Position numbers and translations under genes: made by a program
Source of the DNA: JBMOLK01 sp049325575
Lineage (GTDB): Bacteria; Bacillota; Clostridia; Acetivibrionales; Acetivibrionaceae
NCBI GenBank assembly: GCA_049325575.1
Contig: JBMOLK010000047.1
Location: 1 to 20,699 of the forward strand
Reading direction: 5' to 3'
Length of the DNA: 20,699 bases
Shown: positions 1-8,943 of the stretch, in pieces
Numbering within the stretch: the first letter of the stretch is position 1
Layout of the letters: the number at the start of each line of letters is the position of its first letter
The notes under the pieces: model-generated
What the model saw: only the letters and a program-made list of their open reading frames with translations
The model's database searches: none
What the model was told of the DNA's origin: nothing

Positions 1-2521
1 AAAAGTTTGTGTCTTTGACCGCATCCTTAAAGACAAAAACGACTCCGCTAAAGGCCGATGCTGAAACAATAGCTGTAATAATCTGATACAAGTCGAACTT
101 TGAAAGGGCCAGTATTATAGCCATAAGTACCGCGAAGATAACAATCCACCATACATCAGGGTTTCCTTTAGAGAAAATGGCTGATATGAAACTCTTAGGC
201 AGCGCTACGTATGCAAATGATGCAGTTGAGAGTGTAAATAGTATTACCAGGTTTTTATTGAGTTTTGCAAGAGACCATACAGTAATAATGAAGAAGGCTA
301 GAATTCCAACCCACCATACTGCAGGATTTCCAATGGTAAAGATTTTTGATGCCATACCGGGGTCAAGGTCGCTTCCAAAATAGAAGGCCATGGGTTTTAC
401 CATGATAGGCCACTCCCACCAGGCAGACTGGTAAGGGTGTGTAGCTACAAGGTCTTTATGATAATTGAGCATATCCCGGGAGTTTCTGATAAAGAGGTCA
501 ATTCCATGACCCGGACCAGGTACCTGCATCCAGGGGATATATGAAAGAAAATATATTATCCCGGGAATTATGATAAAGAACACTACACAACAGGCAAGTG
601 TTACAGTTAAGTGCATAGGGTAGTTTTTAATCCAGGAATGTTTTTTTGACTTCTTACTAACAAGCCTTTCATAATCAATAAATTCTCCAATCTTGTTAAT
701 GAAGAAAAGCAGTGCAAGCCCTGCAGCACCATATAGGGCTATCCACTTGCTGGCTACACCAAGACCAAAGAACAAACCGCTTAGAAACAAAGGTTTTAAT
801 GAATCCTTAAGTCCCAATACATAGGACTTGTTCATAAAGTAGTCATACATATAGTAATACATAAGAATAACGAACAGAGTAACGTAGCTGTCTATGGTTG
901 ATATCCTGGTTTGGCTAAAGTGCATAGAATCAAACATCATAAGAAACGCAGCAGAGAAGGCAAAGAATCTCTTATGGAACACTTTTTTGCCAAAAGCATA
1001 CATAACCGGCACCATAGCCACACCAAACAATGTACCTACTATTCTCCAGCCAAAAGGCACCATTCCAAATATCAGAACACCTAAGGCTATGAATACTTTT
1101 CCAAGGGGTGGATGTGTAGTTTCAAAAACCTCTAACCGATGAATAAATTCAAATGCAGTCCTTGCATGGTAGATTTCATCAAAATACATACTGTTCTTAT
1201 ATGAAGGTCTAAAAGCGAATTTATCAGACTCGTCAAAAAGATTCTCCACACTACCTTGGCTTCTACTTTCTACATTTTTTTCAATTACTTTAATGTTTTT
1301 TATAGGCTCTGTACTTCCGGTCTCAACGATACCTATTTCGTTAAGTGTTCCGCCGGCAACATCTACAATGAATTTTAGCTTATTAGTATTGACAGGAGCA
1401 ACGTCTATATATTTCCATATAAATATATCTTTCTTTTCTATAGTGGCAAGATGTTTGAAATTCTGACTTTCATCCAGGTATTCGACTCTTAGCTTGGCTT
1501 CTGCATCTCTATCGCTTCCAAGGCCACAGTAGAAATATACTCTTGAAAGAGTAGCATTCTTGCCTAAATCAACTGTAAAGCTTTCTCCTGGCACAGATGG
1601 AAGCCAAGAGGTAGTAGGAACCTTAAGGTCACCCAGATTATACAACGCTATAACAAGGTAAATAAGTGTCATTACACCCATTATTATAAAGTCTGTTTTA
1701 TCAAACTTTACCTTTATTCTTTCAAATATGGTAGATGCACCTTCGCTTTCCGAACCAGCTATACTGTCAGGCGCGCTTCCATTGACTTTCTTAACAGCAC
1801 CGGTTTTCTTACCTTTAAATACCATAAAGAATACAAAAGCAAGTAGTAAGGCAAAAAACACAAGTGCTGCAATAATTAAGTAATTATTATTCCCAGTGCC
1901 CGAATTATCCTGTGTCGTAGTTCCAGAGTTGTTTGGATCCAGATTTACCGCTGTTTTACCAGGGGGAAGGCTGTCAAGCTCCACTACCTCAACATCATCA
2001 AACCAGGCCTTACCGGTATTTGTACTGCCATAACCCCCCAAGCCTACTGTAAGGGTGAAGCTTTCCTGATTCTTGCTGGTAATACCGTAAAGCTCAACGT
2101 ATTCCCATCCGGTGCTTGTCCCTCTTATATCTCTAGAGGTATCAAGAGAACCGTCTATTGAGAGGTTTGCACCTTTAAACTCGGTGCCTACGTTCTCGGT
2201 CTTGATCCAGCAGGACATTTTATAATACGAGCTTCCCTTCACGCTGATAGGCTGCTTGTATCTGGAATCATTTGCTGAGTTGTTTATGATACAAGCACTT
2301 TTGGTACCTGTGTTGTACTGGGTTTCATCAAGGGTAAACTGTGTAACGCCGGCATTTGTATCCCAGGCGTTTGTGGACCAGAAGTGGATACTTTCAGAGC
2401 TTCCTTCTTCAAAACCGGCATTTTTTACTATGTTTTCACCCTGTGCAAACGTAGTAGTAGCCAAAACAAGCTGCAAAAGTACCACCAGTATTAAACAAAC
2501 CTTTAAAAATTTCTTTGACAC
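1..2521 (-). CDS. GT39/PMT-type protein O-mannosyltransferase with N-terminal binding-like module (3' end beyond window)
   Basis: An open frame of 840 codons without stop runs off the left edge. Predicted layout: signal peptide (about 1-25), a carbohydrate-binding-like beta-sandwich module (about 29-181), a membrane helix (about 211-235), a basic cytosolic stretch, membrane helix TM1 (about 275-297), an extracytoplasmic insert (about 302-398), then the PMT catalytic core. The core shows the family hallmarks FDEIYHARTA (D448, E449) and THPPLGK (469-475), followed by many membrane helices and a GNPAVWW motif (731-737) repeated as GNPDVWW (786-792). PMT enzymes use a polyprenyl-phosphate sugar to O-glycosylate Ser/Thr of exported proteins; the exact sugar here is unknown. 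The start is taken as GTG at 2521, with a GGGGG-containing ribosome site about 10 bases upstream. It follows the related gene at 2620-4623 by 98 bases and is probably the last gene seen of that operon. Family call is strong; substrate is inference. Confidence 0.88.
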   Translation of the reverse strand, partial: MSKKFLKVCLILVVLLQLVLATTTFAQGENIVKNAGFEEGSSESIHFWSTNAWDTNAGVTQFTLDETQYNTGTKSACIINNSANDSRYKQPISVKGSSYYKMSCWIKTENVGTEFKGANLSIDGSLDTSRDIRGTSTGWEYVELYGITSKNQESFTLTVGLGGYGSTNTGKAWFDDVEVVELDSLPPGKTAVNLDPNNSGTTTQDNSGTGNNNYLIIAALVFFALLLAFVFFMVFKGKKTGAVKKVNGSAPDSIAGSESEGASTIFERIKVKFDKTDFIIMGVMTLIYLVIALYNLGDLKVPTTSWLPSVPGESFTVDLGKNATLSRVYFYCGLGSDRDAEAKLRVEYLDESQNFKHLATIEKKDIFIWKYIDVAPVNTNKLKFIVDVAGGTLNEIGIVETGSTEPIKNIKVIEKNVESRSQGSVENLFDESDKFAFRPSYKNSMYFDEIYHARTAFEFIHRLEVFETTHPPLGKVFIALGVLIFGMVPFGWRIVGTLFGVAMVPVMYAFGKKVFHKRFFAFSAAFLMMFDSMHFSQTRISTIDSYVTLFVILMYYYMYDYFMNKSYVLGLKDSLKPLFLSGLFFGLGVASKWIALYGAAGLALLFFINKIGEFIDYERLVSKKSKKHSWIKNYPMHLTVTLACCVVFFIIIPGIIYFLSYIPWMQVPGPGHGIDLFIRNSRDMLNYHKDLVATHPYQSAWWEWPIMVKPMAFYFGSDLDPGMASKIFTIGNPAVWWVGILAFFIITVWSLAKLNKNLVILFTLSTASFAYVALPKSFISAIFSKGNPDVWWIVIFAVLMAIILALSKFDLYQIITAIVSASAFSGVVFVFKDAVKDTNF

Positions 2522-2619
2522 TTTTTGTGCACCCCCACTAAAATTTAAAATATTTAAACAAAAGTATGAAAATCAGATTGTCAGGTTATTCACACTTTTG
2601 TTGTTATCGGAAATTATCC

Positions 2620-4623
2620 TTATTGAGCCGCTTTCTGTTTTGACTGGCTCTTAGCTGCCGCCCTGGTGTTAAACTTAAAGTCAAAAATATAAAGTTTGTT
2701 CCTTACTACAGTATCTACGGCCACCCAAATGAGGACTGCCAGCAGCAATACGTTCACAAAGGATACTACAAGCAGGGTTGTATCATCTGCAGGAACATGA
2801 GGATAGTCGGTTAGCAGCATCCTGGATAATACATCCTGGGTATTTATAAATACTGTTGCGGTAAATCCACCAAACAGAGCCAGAAATCTTATATCCTTAA
2901 GTGAAATATAAGCAATCAGAGCTAAAGCTACGGCAGGGAACATATATCTTTCGTGCATTCTTGTCCATAGCACGAAGATACCTACAATCTGCACAAGGGC
3001 TGTAACATCTGTCACCCCGGAGTTTTTAGCTTTATAGTAGAGGAATGGAGTGAGCACACAGCATATAGCAAAGAAGAATATCCAGCCCCAGGTACTGTAG
3101 CTTAGTACAAAAAATATTTCGGAGTCCTGCCTAAGATTTGCACCTAACAAACCAAATAGATTGAATGCATTAAGTGTAGCATAGGTGTACCCGTCTTTGG
3201 TTTTCATATATAGGTCATAAATCCATAACGGACTCTTACCAGAGGAGAAGGGAAGTAATATTGCTACTGTAGTTATAAGTCCATATACAGTAGATAATAC
3301 AATGTTTTTTATATTTTTCCTCTTAAACAATTCAATAACCAGCTCACAACCAAGTACAGGAAGGAAAATGATTGCCTGAGGCTTCATCAGCACGGCAGCT
3401 GCAAAGACTGCAGTAGCAAGGGGTTTCTGCTCTGCCTTGATTAGCATAAGAGCAATTATAATCATCATTGTAAAGAAGGAGTCTACCTGGCCCCATAAAG
3501 TAGAGTTCAATAGTACTGCAGGATTAAATACATATAAAGCAGAGAGCAGCAGACCAAACTCCGGTTTAAACTGTTTAGAAGCCATTCTGTATATTAGATA
3601 TGCTGTTACTACGTCTGCAATAATTGAAGGAAGCTTTATCAATAGAAGATATGAAGACGAATTATAAGCCATATTGAAAGCTTTTCCTATAGTTCCGATT
3701 ATTGAGAGAATCAGTATATAAAATGGTGGATAGTCAACAAACATACCAGTGTTATAAAAGTTCGGCAGGTCATTAGCAGCAGCATTTGCCCATGCTTTGA
3801 AGCAGCCTATGTCAACAGAGAAACCCTCTATAATGGGCGCAACTATTATTCTAATGATCAAGCCTGCACCAAGAAGCAGAGGAAGGTAAAGCTTTTCTCT
3901 TCCTGTTGCCATTTTTATCATGTCTTTCTTAATTAGATAAAAGAGCAGCAAACCTATTATGAAAAACGCTGCAGTATAAGTATACATGGAAGAGATATCC
4001 TTGTTTTTAGGGACCGGATTGTTATTTGAAGTGTTTGGAGTCTCTTCTCTGTAAAATTTTACTGAGCTTATACCTGAAGGTATCTTATTTACCTTTTCAA
4101 CAGATACATCATCAAACCAGGCTTTTCCCGTATTGGTACTGCCGTATCCTCCAATACCTACTGTAAGGACAAAGCTATCCTGTTTCTTTTCTGTTTTTCC
4201 ATAAAGCTCGACATATTCCCAATCGGCATTTGTACCTCTGATATCCTTTGAGGTATCAAGTATCCCGTCAATTGATATATTTGCACCTTTCATATCTGTT
4301 CCAATGTTTTCTGTTTTTATCCAACAGGAAATTTTATAATAAGAATTACCTTTTACTTTAATTTCCTGTCTGAGTCTTGAATCATTTACGGAATTGTTTA
4401 TGATACATGCACTTCGGTTACCGGAACGAAAGGTAGATTCATCTATTAGAAACTCTGTTACACCATTATTGGTATCCCAGGTACTTTTATCCCACCCGTT
4501 AAGATTCTGAATGGAACCTAGTTCAAAACTGTCGTTTTGAACCAGGTTTGAACCATCTGCAAAAACAGGAATATTCATAAAGATTATAATTATAGCAATC
4601 AGTAAGGTTACTGCTTTTTTCAT
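2620..4623 (-). CDS. Membrane GT-C glycosyltransferase with N-terminal carbohydrate-binding-like module
   Basis: 667 residues. A signal peptide (1-22) leads into a carbohydrate-binding-like module (about 25-182), an Asn/Pro linker, a membrane helix (213-231), a basic cytosolic segment (KKDMIK, 232-237) and a GT-C-type polytopic domain to about 640 with a basic tail. The first outer loop holds SVDIGCFKAWA; D271 sits where GT-C enzymes place their catalytic acid, and a DYPP motif (297-300) follows. This resembles bacterial DUF2029/PMT_2-like mannosyltransferases that use polyprenyl-phosphate sugars outside the membrane. The predicted topology is consistent: module outside, one crossing, positive loop inside, then TM1 leading outward to the acid. 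ATG is preceded by GGAGG at 6 bases spacing. The module is closely similar to that of the next gene downstream (start 2521), in protein and visibly in DNA. The acceptor is unknown. Confidence 0.83.
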   Translation of the reverse strand: MKKAVTLLIAIIIIFMNIPVFADGSNLVQNDSFELGSIQNLNGWDKSTWDTNNGVTEFLIDESTFRSGNRSACIINNSVNDSRLRQEIKVKGNSYYKISCWIKTENIGTDMKGANISIDGILDTSKDIRGTNADWEYVELYGKTEKKQDSFVLTVGIGGYGSTNTGKAWFDDVSVEKVNKIPSGISSVKFYREETPNTSNNNPVPKNKDISSMYTYTAAFFIIGLLLFYLIKKDMIKMATGREKLYLPLLLGAGLIIRIIVAPIIEGFSVDIGCFKAWANAAANDLPNFYNTGMFVDYPPFYILILSIIGTIGKAFNMAYNSSSYLLLIKLPSIIADVVTAYLIYRMASKQFKPEFGLLLSALYVFNPAVLLNSTLWGQVDSFFTMMIIIALMLIKAEQKPLATAVFAAAVLMKPQAIIFLPVLGCELVIELFKRKNIKNIVLSTVYGLITTVAILLPFSSGKSPLWIYDLYMKTKDGYTYATLNAFNLFGLLGANLRQDSEIFFVLSYSTWGWIFFFAICCVLTPFLYYKAKNSGVTDVTALVQIVGIFVLWTRMHERYMFPAVALALIAYISLKDIRFLALFGGFTATVFINTQDVLSRMLLTDYPHVPADDTTLLVVSFVNVLLLAVLIWVAVDTVVRNKLYIFDFKFNTRAAAKSQSKQKAAQ

Positions 4624-4725
4624 ATTAAGCCTCCAAGTACATTTAAGGTATAAAGATTTACATTAAACCTTTATAGTATGTTAATCCGATTTATTGACCT
4701 TTCTTATACTAAGAACGGTACAATT

Positions 4726-5571
4726 CTAGTCATCATATTTAAACTCATCAACTTCATCTTCATTATTCTTGGCGGGATTATCTTTGTTTGTGTCTTGATT
4801 GGCATTGCTACTCTCTGAAGGTGCTTTTCCTGTTTTAAAAGTATTATAGACAGCAACACCTACTACAATAACTGCAATAAGAAGTACGATCCATACGACA
4901 TTACTTAAACCACCCTGGTTTTGATTGTTTTGGGCATTATTGTTGGAGTTACTGCTGTTTTTATTGTTGTTACTGCTTCCGGATTCTTGATTGTTAAGCT
5001 CTGTAACTATTGCTCCGTCCGGTATTTTATCAACCATCTCCATTTTTACCGTATCAAAGGATGCTTTACCGGTGTTTACTGCTCCATATCCACCAACACC
5101 GATAGAAACATTGATAGTTTTTATGCCTTTACCGATTATGACGTACATTTCGACGTACTCCCATTTTCCATTCGTTCCCTTAATGTCTTTAGAGGTTACC
5201 AGCTGACTTCCTATTGAAAGATTTGCACCTTTACCTTCATTACCAACATTTTCTGCTTTTATATGGCAGGAGAGTTTGTATTTCGTATTCTCTTTTACAT
5301 TAACAGCCTGCAGGTATCTGCTGTCGCTTTTTTGATTGTTTGTAATTGTTACATATTTGCCGCCATCCTGGGGGTCTGCTGTTTCAATTTTAAAATCTAC
5401 TGCTCCCGGGTTTTGATCCCATGCTTCCATAATCCAGCCAATAGGTGCGCCGCCTTTTTCCTCTTCGAAAGAAGGATTCTGTAAGAGATTTTCACCTTCT
5501 GCATATACTCCTGATGAAAATGTAAGTACCGATAAAGTGATGATGAATAATAGAGCCGCTTTTTTTAACAT
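4726..5571 (-). CDS. Secreted, membrane-anchored protein with CBM4/9-like module
   Basis: 281 residues with no catalytic domain visible. A signal peptide (1-24, ending VYA) precedes a module (about 27-186) related to those of the two downstream glycosyltransferases; shared landmarks are NPSFEE near the start, KGANLSIG (114-121), TSKDIKGTN (127-135), WEYVE (137-141) and GVGGYGAVNTGKASFD (158-173). An Asn/Ser/Gln-rich linker (193-219) leads to one membrane helix (222-243) and a short charged tail ending in acidic residues that should lie in the cytosol. The opening with an N-P-S-F-E-like motif is typical of CBM4/9-like and related galactose-binding-fold modules, so glycan binding is likely but unproven. 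It may act as a receptor or partner subunit for the neighbouring glycosyltransferases. GGAGG lies 8 bases before ATG. This copy is more diverged than the other two are from each other. Confidence 0.8.
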   Translation of the reverse strand: MLKKAALLFIITLSVLTFSSGVYAEGENLLQNPSFEEEKGGAPIGWIMEAWDQNPGAVDFKIETADPQDGGKYVTITNNQKSDSRYLQAVNVKENTKYKLSCHIKAENVGNEGKGANLSIGSQLVTSKDIKGTNGKWEYVEMYVIIGKGIKTINVSIGVGGYGAVNTGKASFDTVKMEMVDKIPDGAIVTELNNQESGSSNNNKNSSNSNNNAQNNQNQGGLSNVVWIVLLIAVIVVGVAVYNTFKTGKAPSESSNANQDTNKDNPAKNNEDEVDEFKYDD

Positions 5572-5735
5572 ATTTTTTACCTCCGTTAAAGTTAAAGTTT
5601 ATAAAATTAATTAAAATTCCAGTACTGTATAATTTAAAAAACGTTAAACGTTTTTAGGTAACTCTTCCAAACATCTTAAGCACTTTAGTTCAAAATTTAT
5701 ATTGAAACAAAGCTTAATAAACTATTTAATTCACA

Positions 5736-7886
5736 TCATTGGACCTTAAATATTTCTATACCGTCCACAGAGTTGATGTAAACACGCTCAAAATTATCTC
5801 TTATCAAGGACTCATTCAAATTGTATTTCTTATCGCGCCCTGTTCTATTTGCTTCTTCAATTACAATGTAACTGATGTTGTTTTCCTTAGCCAGCTTTCT
5901 TACCCTTTGGATGTCTGTACCACCATATATTTCGTTTACTATAGCTTCTCTAGCATCAGTATTATAACCTGCAGACCAGGCAAAGTAAGGCCAACCGAAA
6001 TAGATTTTTCTGCCTGCAAGCAAAATGGGATGAGACACATGAACATATGTGAGAAAAACATCATCCGGCTTTGCTTCTTCTATAGCCCACTTTGTTACAG
6101 GGTGATAAACCTCCATTGCTGCTCTTCCTTTGTCGATGTTATTTAATGTAATAAAGTCTATGTATCCCGTTACAGTCATTGCAAAGAGCAGAACACCTGC
6201 TGTTATTTTAACAAGAATATTTTTGTACGTAAACATGCGATATAAAAAGAATGCCGCAAATATATTAAGCAGAATGATTGACATAAAAACATATTTGTGG
6301 TTGACTGCCATATCCGGCGTAAGCTCTATGGTGGTAGCCATAACCAGCGGCATTATGAAAGCAATGGCAAGCCATCTGCCGCCCTTAGGTATAAATATAA
6401 GTCCAAGTATAAGAATGATAGGAAGAATACCGAAAAGCTCAAAATAATATCTTACTATACTAAGAATATCCTTTCCTTGTGCCAGAAAGCCGGGGGAGTA
6501 CCTTGGGTCTGCAGCAGAGCTCCCTGGACCGATGAAAAATGCCGATTCCAGGAGTGTAAGGCCTACTCCGAGAACAGCGATAATAAGGTATTCCAGCCTG
6601 TGCTTTGAAAACAGAGCCATCACAAACAGTATTGGAAGTGTTCCAACCACAACAGCACCGTTCCAGAAGCTCAAAAGTCCCAGTATTAGCCCTATAAATA
6701 TGGGCCGTAGCCAGTTATCGGGTATCCAGGAATTGGCCTTAAAGAAAAACTCTTTAATCCAGCAGCTTATATAAGCGTTTACACGGCTTGTGCTTATGGA
6801 GAAGCCTTTATTATTATCCGTGTTGGGTAAACTGTTGTTAACTTTTTCAGCTGCGTTACTGCATAAAGTCTCTGACAGTTTCTCTTTAGCCTTCTTTATA
6901 AAATGTACCATTTTTCGAAGTAAAGGCAGCTGTATAATGATTATCAGAATCATTATACCAAGAGCAAAGGGAAAATGTCTCTGGTTTATAAAGGTTTTTT
7001 GTGCCCAGAGGCCCCATTCTTCATGACTGGTTTTACCTATGTGTGTTGTTATGGAAGAAAGACCTGCGAAAGCTTTATCCAATCCGTTTTCACCAAAATA
7101 AATAAAAGCAGCAGGAGAACTTCTAAATATATACATGAATACAGATATAAACCCGATCCATTGTTTACCGGTTAGTACAATGGCAAGAGAATAAAGAAGC
7201 ATTAGAAACGAAACCATGGACAGAATGCTTGGAAGATTAAACGCCCAATCTATCCTCATTCCAAGGAATTCAAGGTTGCCTGCGAGAAATTGAAACATAA
7301 AGTGATAACGTACATTGCCATCGGGAAAATGAGGATACTCTGTTGGGAAATTCGAACCCAATGAAAATGAACGTATCATGGATAGGTGAGGTCCGAAGTC
7401 ACTATAAACGGAATAACCCACAAACATCAATTTGCCGTTTGAACTAAAGGAATGAAAAATCAAATAACCGTATATTGCAGTTACTGCAATTATAAACAAA
7501 AGCTCAAGCCCATAGTTTCTAAAGTAGTTTTTATATTGTTCAAATCCTGCATTTTTTATGGCATTAATCCCGGTCATATAACCTCTTCTGTTTAAAATAA
7601 TAAAGTAAACCGATAAAGCCGAAAAAAAGGCAAAAGAGATTAAGTTTCCTGTAAAGAGTGGGTTTTCTGAAGACCTAAACACATATGAAGCAAAATACGT
7701 GAACCAGGTCACAATTAGTGTCCCAACCAGAAATGAAGAAGGCAGTAAAGCCATCCAGGTATGAAGCTTTGTAGGTTTTCCTTCCAGAGTTCCTACGTTG
7801 GACAGGTTAAATAGCCCTGGCAAAACTCTTTTTAGGACGTTATACCCGAAGAACACAGCAAGAATCAGATAAAGAACCCCCAACAT
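5736..7886 (-). CDS. Polytopic GT-C-like membrane protein, probable glycosyltransferase
   Basis: 716 residues with many predicted membrane helices from residue 1 to about 595 and a soluble C-terminal domain (about 600-716). I do not recognise the exact family. A segment at 158-170 (GYSVYSDFGPHLS) places D163 and H167 just after a helix, followed by YPHFPDGNVRYHF (184-196), the pattern of the first outer loop of GT-C enzymes. The tail contains GWPYFAWSAGYNTDARE, also typical of large bacterial membrane glycosyltransferases. A basic, Asn-rich loop of about 60 residues (roughly 328-390) lies between helix groups. Likely role: transfer of a sugar from a polyprenyl-phosphate carrier outside the cell, together with its neighbours. 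The ATG is preceded by GGGGGC about 10 bases upstream. A hairpin between this gene and the next (5637-5655) may reduce read-through. Confidence 0.68.
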   Translation of the reverse strand: MLGVLYLILAVFFGYNVLKRVLPGLFNLSNVGTLEGKPTKLHTWMALLPSSFLVGTLIVTWFTYFASYVFRSSENPLFTGNLISFAFFSALSVYFIILNRRGYMTGINAIKNAGFEQYKNYFRNYGLELLFIIAVTAIYGYLIFHSFSSNGKLMFVGYSVYSDFGPHLSMIRSFSLGSNFPTEYPHFPDGNVRYHFMFQFLAGNLEFLGMRIDWAFNLPSILSMVSFLMLLYSLAIVLTGKQWIGFISVFMYIFRSSPAAFIYFGENGLDKAFAGLSSITTHIGKTSHEEWGLWAQKTFINQRHFPFALGIMILIIIIQLPLLRKMVHFIKKAKEKLSETLCSNAAEKVNNSLPNTDNNKGFSISTSRVNAYISCWIKEFFFKANSWIPDNWLRPIFIGLILGLLSFWNGAVVVGTLPILFVMALFSKHRLEYLIIAVLGVGLTLLESAFFIGPGSSAADPRYSPGFLAQGKDILSIVRYYFELFGILPIILILGLIFIPKGGRWLAIAFIMPLVMATTIELTPDMAVNHKYVFMSIILLNIFAAFFLYRMFTYKNILVKITAGVLLFAMTVTGYIDFITLNNIDKGRAAMEVYHPVTKWAIEEAKPDDVFLTYVHVSHPILLAGRKIYFGWPYFAWSAGYNTDAREAIVNEIYGGTDIQRVRKLAKENNISYIVIEEANRTGRDKKYNLNESLIRDNFERVYINSVDGIEIFKVQ

Positions 7887-7982
7887 ATTCTAAAAGCCCC
7901 CAATACAAAACCAGTTTAATAACAAAAGTTTATTAAGTATATAAAACAAGATAATAACCTTTACATAATTTCTTATTAAAAA

Positions 7983-8933
7983 TCAGCTATTGACTTTAGC
8001 CTTTTCAGTTTTCACTTTCTCGCTTACTATATATCTTGGTCTAAATTTGACCTCATCAAATATTCTTGCTATATATGTACCTATAATACCAAGACTAATC
8101 ATTAAAGTGCTGCCGATAATCAGCTGAAGCAGAATAACAGTTGTAAAACCGCTTACAGCTATCCCCCTGAACTTCATGTACAAAGTCTGCACGCCCAGGA
8201 TAAACGATCCTGCCAGAAAAAGCATCCCCATCAGAGTTACCAACTGCAGAGGAAGGGATGAAAAGGAAGTAATGGCGGTGATTGCTAGTTTAAAAAGTCT
8301 TATAATGGACCACTTGGAAGTACCTTCGGTTCTTTCTGCTACCTCAAATGAAACAGAAGTTCTTTTAAAGCCTACCCATGCGGACATAGCCCTGAAGAAT
8401 GTGTTGCGTTCCTTCATGTTACCCCATGCGGATACCACCCTTGAATCAAGCAGCTTGAAATCAGATGCCCCGTTTAAGTCAAAGCCTGACATCTTTTTTA
8501 ATACATTATAAAAAAGTAAAGCTCCGATTTTATTTTTGAGGCTTTCTTTACCTCTGGAGGATTTGACGCCTTCTACAACATCAAAGCCTTCATCTCTCCA
8601 AAGTCTCACCATCTCAGGTATTATTTCAGGCGGGTGCTGCAGGTCTGAATCCATAACAATACAAGCATCGCCTTGGGCTGCCTCAAGGCCTGCGCAGAGG
8701 GCAGCTTCCTTTCCAAAATTGCGGCTTAATTTTAGTGCGCAAAGGTTGGAAAGAATTGAGGATAAGTTTCTCATTTCCTCCCAGGTATTATCACGTGAAC
8801 CGTCATCTACGAGAATAAACTCATGATTAATATTATTATCGGATAAAATCTTATTGACGGTATGTATATTTTTATAAATCTGTTTACCTTCGTTATATAC
8901 CGGAATAACTACTGATATTAAATAATTGTCCAT
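7983..8933 (-). CDS. GtrB-like polyprenyl-phosphate glycosyltransferase (GT2)
   Basis: 316 residues. A cytoplasmic GT2 domain (about 5-220) is followed by two C-terminal membrane helices (231-252 and 266-288), the layout of GtrB/CsbB/YkoT and of bacterial dolichol-phosphate-mannose-synthase relatives. Visible nucleotide-sugar and metal motifs are PVYNEG (11-16), VDDGS (42-46) and MDSDLQHPP (94-102); ERTEGTSKW (200-208) matches the conserved region before the helices. It should move a hexose from a nucleotide sugar to polyprenyl phosphate on the inner face. The ATG at 8933 is chosen because AAGGTGG ends 5 bases before it; an in-frame GTG at 8942 falls within that site. The upstream GtrA-like gene ends 10 bases before this start, so the two are cotranscribed and probably work together. 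The sugar cannot be read from the sequence. Confidence 0.87.
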   Translation of the reverse strand: MDNYLISVVIPVYNEGKQIYKNIHTVNKILSDNNINHEFILVDDGSRDNTWEEMRNLSSILSNLCALKLSRNFGKEAALCAGLEAAQGDACIVMDSDLQHPPEIIPEMVRLWRDEGFDVVEGVKSSRGKESLKNKIGALLFYNVLKKMSGFDLNGASDFKLLDSRVVSAWGNMKERNTFFRAMSAWVGFKRTSVSFEVAERTEGTSKWSIIRLFKLAITAITSFSSLPLQLVTLMGMLFLAGSFILGVQTLYMKFRGIAVSGFTTVILLQLIIGSTLMISLGIIGTYIARIFDEVKFRPRYIVSEKVKTEKAKVNS

Positions 8934-8943
8934 ACATTCCACC

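Noticed and set aside
2256..2654. Plus-strand open frame of 132 codons
   Set aside because: It lies antisense to the PMT gene and the end of the next gene, whose motifs and ribosome sites are clear; its product has no recognisable features.
4649..4675. TATAAAG/CTTTATA inverted repeat upstream of the 667-residue gene
   Set aside because: Seven AT-rich pairs with a 13-base loop are expected by chance in this DNA.
5637..5655. AAAAACGT-TAA-ACGTTTTT hairpin between the 716-residue gene and the binding-like protein gene
   Set aside because: A perfect 8-bp inverted repeat flanked by A/T tracts, but with only two G-C pairs it is too weak to call as a terminator with confidence.
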